From Cololabis saira (Eukaryota > Chordata > Actinopteri > Beloniformes > Belonidae), in contig NC_084592.1 in the NCBI RefSeq assembly GCF_033807715.1, forward strand, positions 28,218,419 to 28,282,418: DNA of 64,000 nt, read 5' to 3'. The notes beneath the pieces were generated by a model. It saw only the letters and a program-made list of their open reading frames with translations, was not told where the DNA came from and ran no database searches. Below, piece after piece: positions 60,387-64,000 of the stretch. Position numbers and translations under genes: made by a program. Every line of letters begins with the position of its first letter. Within the stretch, counting starts at the first letter, position 1.

Positions 60387-61577
60387 ATCCTTTTTCAAAA
60401 AAGAGCTTTAGTCACCCTTTTTAATTTTCACAGCCATGAAAACTGTACGGAGGGTGGGTTTTTTTTGTAAGGCAGTAGACAGTATTTATAATTAGGGGCG
60501 TGGAGTTTGGATTAGCTGGGTACAGTGGTTTAGTACCGTAGTTAGCACTGTTGCCTTACAGCAAGACATTTCTTGGTTCAACTCCTGGCAGGGAGTCTTA
60601 CTGTGTCTTTTCTTCCTGGGTTTTCCCCAGCTTCCTTCATGTCCATGTAGTTAGATACTTTATTAATCCTGAAGGAAATTCATCATACATGTCTTAAGAC
60701 ATGTATGATGATTCTAAATTGTCCATACATGTGATGGAAGAATGTGTACCAAGTCAATGTCTGGACTGCGCCGATCCACTTTGGAGACCCCTCCAATTCA
60801 AGGGTGTAAGCTAAAATTTCGAGTTTTTTGATTAGAAGGCAGTTAAGCCGATGCCTAGCTATCATCACTTCCTCAGGAGTTATTTTTACTATGAAATGTA
60901 TCTAAGCAGCAGTCACGTTGTACTAACTTAGTGTTGGCTAAACAGGGCAGTCATTTTTGATTTTGATGCTTGAAATGGGATAATTCACAATATTTGCCAG
61001 CAACTTACCAGCTCCTCTGGCATGAATTGACTGAAAGGGCTGGGAGCCATGGCTAATTTTGATTGACATTAAGAAGGCATGTACCCATCGGCTTCCTCAG
61101 GTCTGTTCGTTCTGCCCATTTGTAACATGGTGTCAGGCAGTATGAGGGAAAAAATAGGCTAAAAAACCACTCTTCTGAAAAACCATAGGTTACTGGAAGT
61201 TTTTCCAGTCCATGTGGCGGATAAGCAGAGTTAAGAGATGACTGAGGCTGGCTCAGACAAAAGGTCACTGGATCGCAATGGTTAATAAAATTAGGAATGA
61301 GGTGAGTTTGATGGCAGTCATGAAGAAAGTAGTGAGAGGGAAGCCAATAGGCTCTGAGATAAGACCAGGAAGAGATCTACCTTATTGAATGTTCATAAAA
61401 ACAAGGACATGTTGACAAGGACATGTATCCTCTATGAAACAATGATGTCCAGATCCCTCTGAATACAGTAATCTAAAACTAATACCCCATCTCTGGCCAA
61501 CATTTGTATGTGGGTCCCAACATGGATATAAATAGGTTAAACAAAATGGAGCCCCATGTGAGATTGTCTATTGGCGA
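60387..61577. other. Single-copy tract with a retroposon tail and a palindrome
   Basis: TTAGATACTTTATTAATCCT followed by GAAGGAAATTC at 60651-60681 is the complement of a common fish retroposon 3' tail. The 60681-60710 palindrome abuts it. Nothing else recognised. Confidence 0.5.
60681..60710. repeat. Perfect 30-bp palindrome
   Basis: CATCATACATGTCTT followed directly by its exact reverse complement, with no spacer. Confidence 0.95.
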
Positions 61578-61783
61578 CGTTTTTTTTTTAAATTTTGTTT
61601 GTCTCGGCAATACTGAAAAGTCAGCTGGGAGCTGTGAGCAGCTATGAAGTGACAGAGCTCCTGGTAGATCTGGTCGTTCCTTATTGCCCGTCTAGATTCC
61701 TTTTTAATTCTCTCCTCAGCCACCAGGTTTATGAACATCTGCACCTCAGAGTTGGATCACCCAACAGACTTTCGCGCTGCCAT
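61578..61783 (-). pseudogene. PIF/Harbinger Myb/SANT-like ORF, broken
   Basis: From the ATG at 61783 the minus strand reads MAARKSVG, a TGA stop, then SNSEVQMFINLVAEERIKKE, RNDQIYQELCHFIAA and QYCRDKQNLKKK. This fits the N-terminal Myb/SANT-like (trihelix) DNA-binding domain of the second protein of PIF/Harbinger transposons (pattern W-S..EV..F..LV.E.RI...L....RN..I...L...M...G...T..QCR.K.K.LK). The stop is at the codon where the first conserved Trp is expected, so TGG to TGA is likely. The rest of the protein is missing and the frame fades near 61578. Confidence 0.65.
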
Positions 61784-62053
61784 TGCCTGTTGAATAAAAT
61801 GAACAAGAAGCCGCGAGTCGCTCTTTTGCTGATTTCCGCCTCCGGACTCAGACGTCTGACGGTCACACCCCTGACCAATTGGTGGTGTGTAGTGTGATGA
61901 CGTCAGATCCAGGGCCAACTCAGCCCGCTTAGAACCTTGGCAGAGTAGTTACAGAAAAAGTATCTATTCGGCACGGGTCGACCCCTAGTGGAAAAGCGCA
62001 AAACCGAGGCGAAGCGGGTCGAGTCGGGCTGAGTAGGTACTAGTGTAAAAGCG
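61784..62053 (-). mobile_element. PIF/Harbinger-type terminus and 5' region
   Basis: The end read on the minus strand is GGCGCTTTTACACTAGTACC, and the motif CGCTTTTCCACTAG recurs inward, as in fish Harbinger-type ends. The Myb-like ORF follows at once. The opposite terminus and the transposase gene are not in the window, so the copy is a truncated relic. Confidence 0.65.
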
Positions 62054-62509
62054 CCATATGAGTTCCACCGTGGCCACATATTAATTATTCACAATGATTA
62101 TGTTCAGGTGCACTGATGATAAATGGCAGTGGGCCCTAGATGTATGCCTTATCTGTAGTAGTCTGGAGGAGCACAGTTGGCTACCATTTTGAAACTGGTT
62201 TGCTTAATAAACTGAAAAAGATCAAGGAGAAGGTCGCTCAGTCATTCAGTAGTCCAGCTGGCGTCATCTGGTTGGCCCTGGCTAGCGGCCCTAAACTGGG
62301 GACAAATATAGCTACTTTACTAAGCACAACTATCTCGTAATACAGTTAATAGCCTAACAATCTTTAAAATGCTCCTGTTTATTCACTGCTCAATGGTCAA
62401 GATGGTGCTATTCACTGACTAGCTAAAGTAAAGACACAGCTAGCCATTAACCTTAGCCAGCAGTGTATAAAGAGACCATGCCCCTAATTTGTGACTTTAT
62501 ACCACTGCA
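62054..62509. other. Spacer, nothing recognised
   Basis: Short ORF only. No repeat end seen. Confidence 0.45.
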
Positions 62510-64000
62510 TACCCCCTGCATACTGCTCTGTTCCCCGTGCAGATTTAGGACACTCTGACCATTGTCTGGTTAATGTGATCCCGACCTACAGGCAGAAACT
62601 AAAAACCTCTAAGCCTGTAGTGAGGACTGTGAAGAAGTGGACAGTTGAGTCAAAGCTGAAGCTTTAGGCCTGCTTTGACTACACAGACTGGAGTGTTTTT
62701 GAAGCTGCAACCACAGACCTGCATGAACTAACGGGCCTGTGACATCTTACATCAGTTTTTGTGAGGACATGGGTGGGCAGACTAAGACCTTCTGCACACA
62801 AACAACAACAAGCCCGGGTTCACATTGAACATCAGGAAGCTGCGCCAAGCCAAGGAGGAGGCCTACAGAAGCGGTGATCGAGCCCTGTTCAAGCAGGCCA
62901 GAAACACACTGACGAGGGAGATCAGGAAAGCAGGAGCTATGGAGAAAGACTGGAGAGTCGCCTCTCTGCCAACCCTGATCCCTCTTCTGTGTGGAGAGGT
63001 CTGCAGGACATCACCGGGTTCAGAAGAACATCTCCACGCCCTGCAGGCAACCTCAGGCTTGCAAACCAGCTGAACAGTTTCTACTGCAGGTTTGATGAAC
63101 AGGCCAGCAGCACAGCAGGACTCTCTACAGCTACACCACCATAACCTCCCACACCTCCTCCAGCTTCCCGCATATTCACACCTCACCACAGCCAACCCCC
63201 ACTACCTCTGTCTACCCCCACTTTCCCCACCCTCCCCCCACCTGACACCCTGCCTGCACCCACTTAGGACATGTGCTGCCTGCTCTTCTCCCTCTACACC
63301 AACGACTACACCTCAGGGGACTCTTCTGTGAAGCTCCTGAAGTACGTGGCCGACACCACTGTCATCGGCTCTGATCCGGGAGGGTGACGAGTCCGTGAAC
63401 AGACAGGAGGTGGAACAGTTGGTCCACTGGTGCAGTCAGAACCACCTGGAGCTGAACCCGCTCAAGACTGTGGAGATGACAGTGGACTTCAGGAACCCAC
63501 CCCCCCCCACACACACACACACACACACCTCTCACCATCCTCAACAGCACTGTCTGCACCACAGACTCCTTTAGGTTCCTGGGAACCACAATCTCTCGGG
63601 ACCTGAAGTGGACCACCCACATTAACTCTGTCCGGAAGAAGGCTCAGCAGAGGTTGTACTTCCTGCGTCAGCTCAGGAAGTTTAACCTGCCACAGGAACT
63701 GCTGACCTGTTCTCTGAACCTCCATCACTGTCTGGTTCGGATCGGCCACCAAACTAGACAGGCACAGACTGCAACAGACAATTTGGTCTGTGGAGAGGAT
63801 AACTGAGACTAACCTCCCATCTATCCAGGACCTGTACCTGTCCAGGACCAGGAAACGGGCAGGTAGCATCTCTGCAGACCCCTCACACCCAGGACACAGT
63901 TTGAACTCCTCCCCTCTGGACGGCGCTACAGAGCTCTGTAGTCAAAACCTACAGACACAGACAGTTTCTTCCCCCAAGCTGTTGCTCTGATGAACTCTCA
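62510..64000 (+). pseudogene. Degraded jockey-group LINE ORF2, internally deleted, partial
   Basis: It starts in the end of an APE endonuclease (LGHSDHCLVNVIPTYRQKLK, carrying the SDH motif), has a TAG stop soon after, and continues with LRQAKEEAYRSGD and QLNSFYCRFD. Most of the reverse transcriptase core is missing: at about 63200-63280 a Pro-rich part joins directly to LLFSLYTNDYTSG. The catalytic box reads KYVADTTVIG where the family has Y/F-ADD, so the Asp pair is destroyed. A one-base insertion follows at about 63370. The C-terminal part continues (VEQLVHWCSQNHLELN, RFLGTTISRDLKWTTHI, KAQQRLYFLRQLRKFNLPQE) with later frameshifts to the window edge (FELLPSGRRYRAL in shifted frame). Confidence 0.85.
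63510..63528. repeat. Short (CA)n inside the LINE remnant
   Basis: A poly-C then CA run replaces a Pro-rich part of the LINE protein. Confidence 0.8.

Overview
This window looks like teleost fish nuclear DNA that holds no host protein-coding gene I can support. The evidence is the repeat content: an L2-type LINE with a (TTTGA)-type tail, Rex3-like RTE 3' ends with GATGGATGG tails, a tRNA-like SINE with pol III boxes, Ty3/gypsy-type reverse transcriptase, hAT and PIF/Harbinger-type DNA transposons, and very long microsatellites. These assignments come from remembered family features. No database search was possible.

Layout. 1-2277 is a polypurine AAAG satellite, cut by the window edge. 2.5-8.5 kb holds an L2-like tail and a LINE with an apparently intact 928-codon endonuclease/reverse transcriptase ORF (minus strand). 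13.0-13.7 kb is a short hAT-type element with an exact 8-bp target duplication. 16.3-17.8 kb is a larger hAT-type element with another L2-like tail nested inside. 17.9-18.9 kb is a terminal-inverted-repeat element that carries a piece of the ITS2/28S rRNA boundary. 23.9-25.9 kb has a GATA array, two LINE fragments and a GC-rich repeat. 27.5-32.6 kb is packed with a SINE, LTR-like DNA, Rex3 pieces, an ~800-bp repeat, and a Ty3/gypsy remnant with its 3' LTR. 34.7-53.7 kb is mostly single-copy with small MITEs, including a 127-bp near-perfect hairpin. 53.9-55.4 kb combines (AT)n, poly-G, (GT)n and a second, inverted copy of the GC-rich repeat. 59.5-60.7 kb is RTE/L2 debris. 61.6-62.1 kb is a Harbinger-type end with a broken Myb-like ORF. 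62.5-64.0 kb is a degraded LINE that runs off the window.

Between the repeats lie long single-copy, AT-rich tracts. Some read like conserved non-coding DNA, but only alignment could show that. The simplest view is an intergenic or intronic gene desert shaped by transposon turnover. I see no prokaryotic-type operon, CRISPR array, toxin locus or other defence system. The most unusual items are the rDNA fragment inside a mobile element, the intact LINE ORF, the 127-bp hairpin, the structured AAAG satellite, and the GC-rich inverted repeat pair.
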